Under the pieces are notes generated by a model. It made no database searches and was not told the origin of the DNA. It saw only the letters and a program-made list of their open reading frames with translations. From CAG-390 sp964522215 (GTDB lineage: Bacteria > Bacillota > Clostridia > Oscillospirales > CAG-272), in assembly GCA_964522215.1 (NCBI GenBank), contig CAZFVR010000038.1, positions 1 to 12,253 of the forward strand: a stretch of DNA of 12,253 nt, in the 5' to 3' direction. Positions 12,207-12,253 of this stretch are shown here, piece after piece (the stretch's first letter is position 1; each line of letters begins with the position of its first letter). The translations under genes were made by a program, and so were the position numbers.

Positions 12207-12253
12207 CTGCCGCCTGTCGGGTGGTCACATTCTGTTTTACTGCTTCAAATAGG
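12207..12253. other. right edge, nothing recognised
   Basis: After the third repeat copy diverges, 47 bases remain with no start codon context, promoter or RNA feature that I can support. Confidence 0.5.

Overview
The window reads as chromosomal DNA of a gut-type Clostridia, most likely an uncultured Oscillospirales/Ruminococcaceae-like lineage. The basis is the gene content: a GGGtGRT/NifU-like pair, a stand-alone PduL, TepA, a T-box-controlled trpXYZ-type transporter, an archaeal-type AspRS, strong AGGAGG ribosome binding sites and TTGACA/TATAAT promoters. This is inference from families, not a database match.

Layout. 1-55 (-) is the first 18 codons of an SPFH/YdjI-like gene. 56-1680 is visibly AT-rich. 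It holds a strong promoter driving a rod-shaped non-coding RNA that looks like 6S RNA and ends in its own terminator, then two orphan genes: a small two-helix membrane protein and a small helix-turn-helix protein. 1724-4101 (-) is a probable three-gene unit, pduL - NifU-like scaffold protein - GGGtGRT protein, read from a strong promoter at 4206-4234. This promoter has a perfect palindrome between its -35 and -10 boxes. tepA (4318-5037, +) diverges from it. 5040-5255 is non-coding and contains a computed-by-eye three-way-junction fold.

5256-8607 (+) is a complete tryptophan uptake operon. It has a TTGACA-N17-TACAAT promoter and a T-box leader with a UGG (Trp) specifier and mutually exclusive antiterminator and terminator. 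These are followed by a lipoprotein binding component, a permease and an ATPase, then a closing hairpin. Uncharged tRNA-Trp is expected to switch on import of tryptophan or a precursor.

8691-11462 (-) carries a secreted beta-propeller-like surface protein with a Thr/Pro-rich stalk and an unusual Gly-Gly-Cys-Gly C-terminal anchor, and a 428-residue archaeal/eukaryal-type AspRS with its own promoter. 11620-11796 (+) is a tRNA-Ala(CGC) gene with promoter and terminator. The terminator is also the first hairpin of a 178-bp tandem repeat (two full copies and one partial, 11759-12206). The repeat is a chain of hairpins, one of which copies the T-arm and 3' side of the adjacent tRNA with one extra base. 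The last ~45 bases show nothing recognisable.

The strongest leads for something undescribed are the hairpin-rich tRNA-linked repeat, the GGGtGRT/NifU-like pair, the Gly-Gly-Cys-Gly anchor, and the structured element after tepA.
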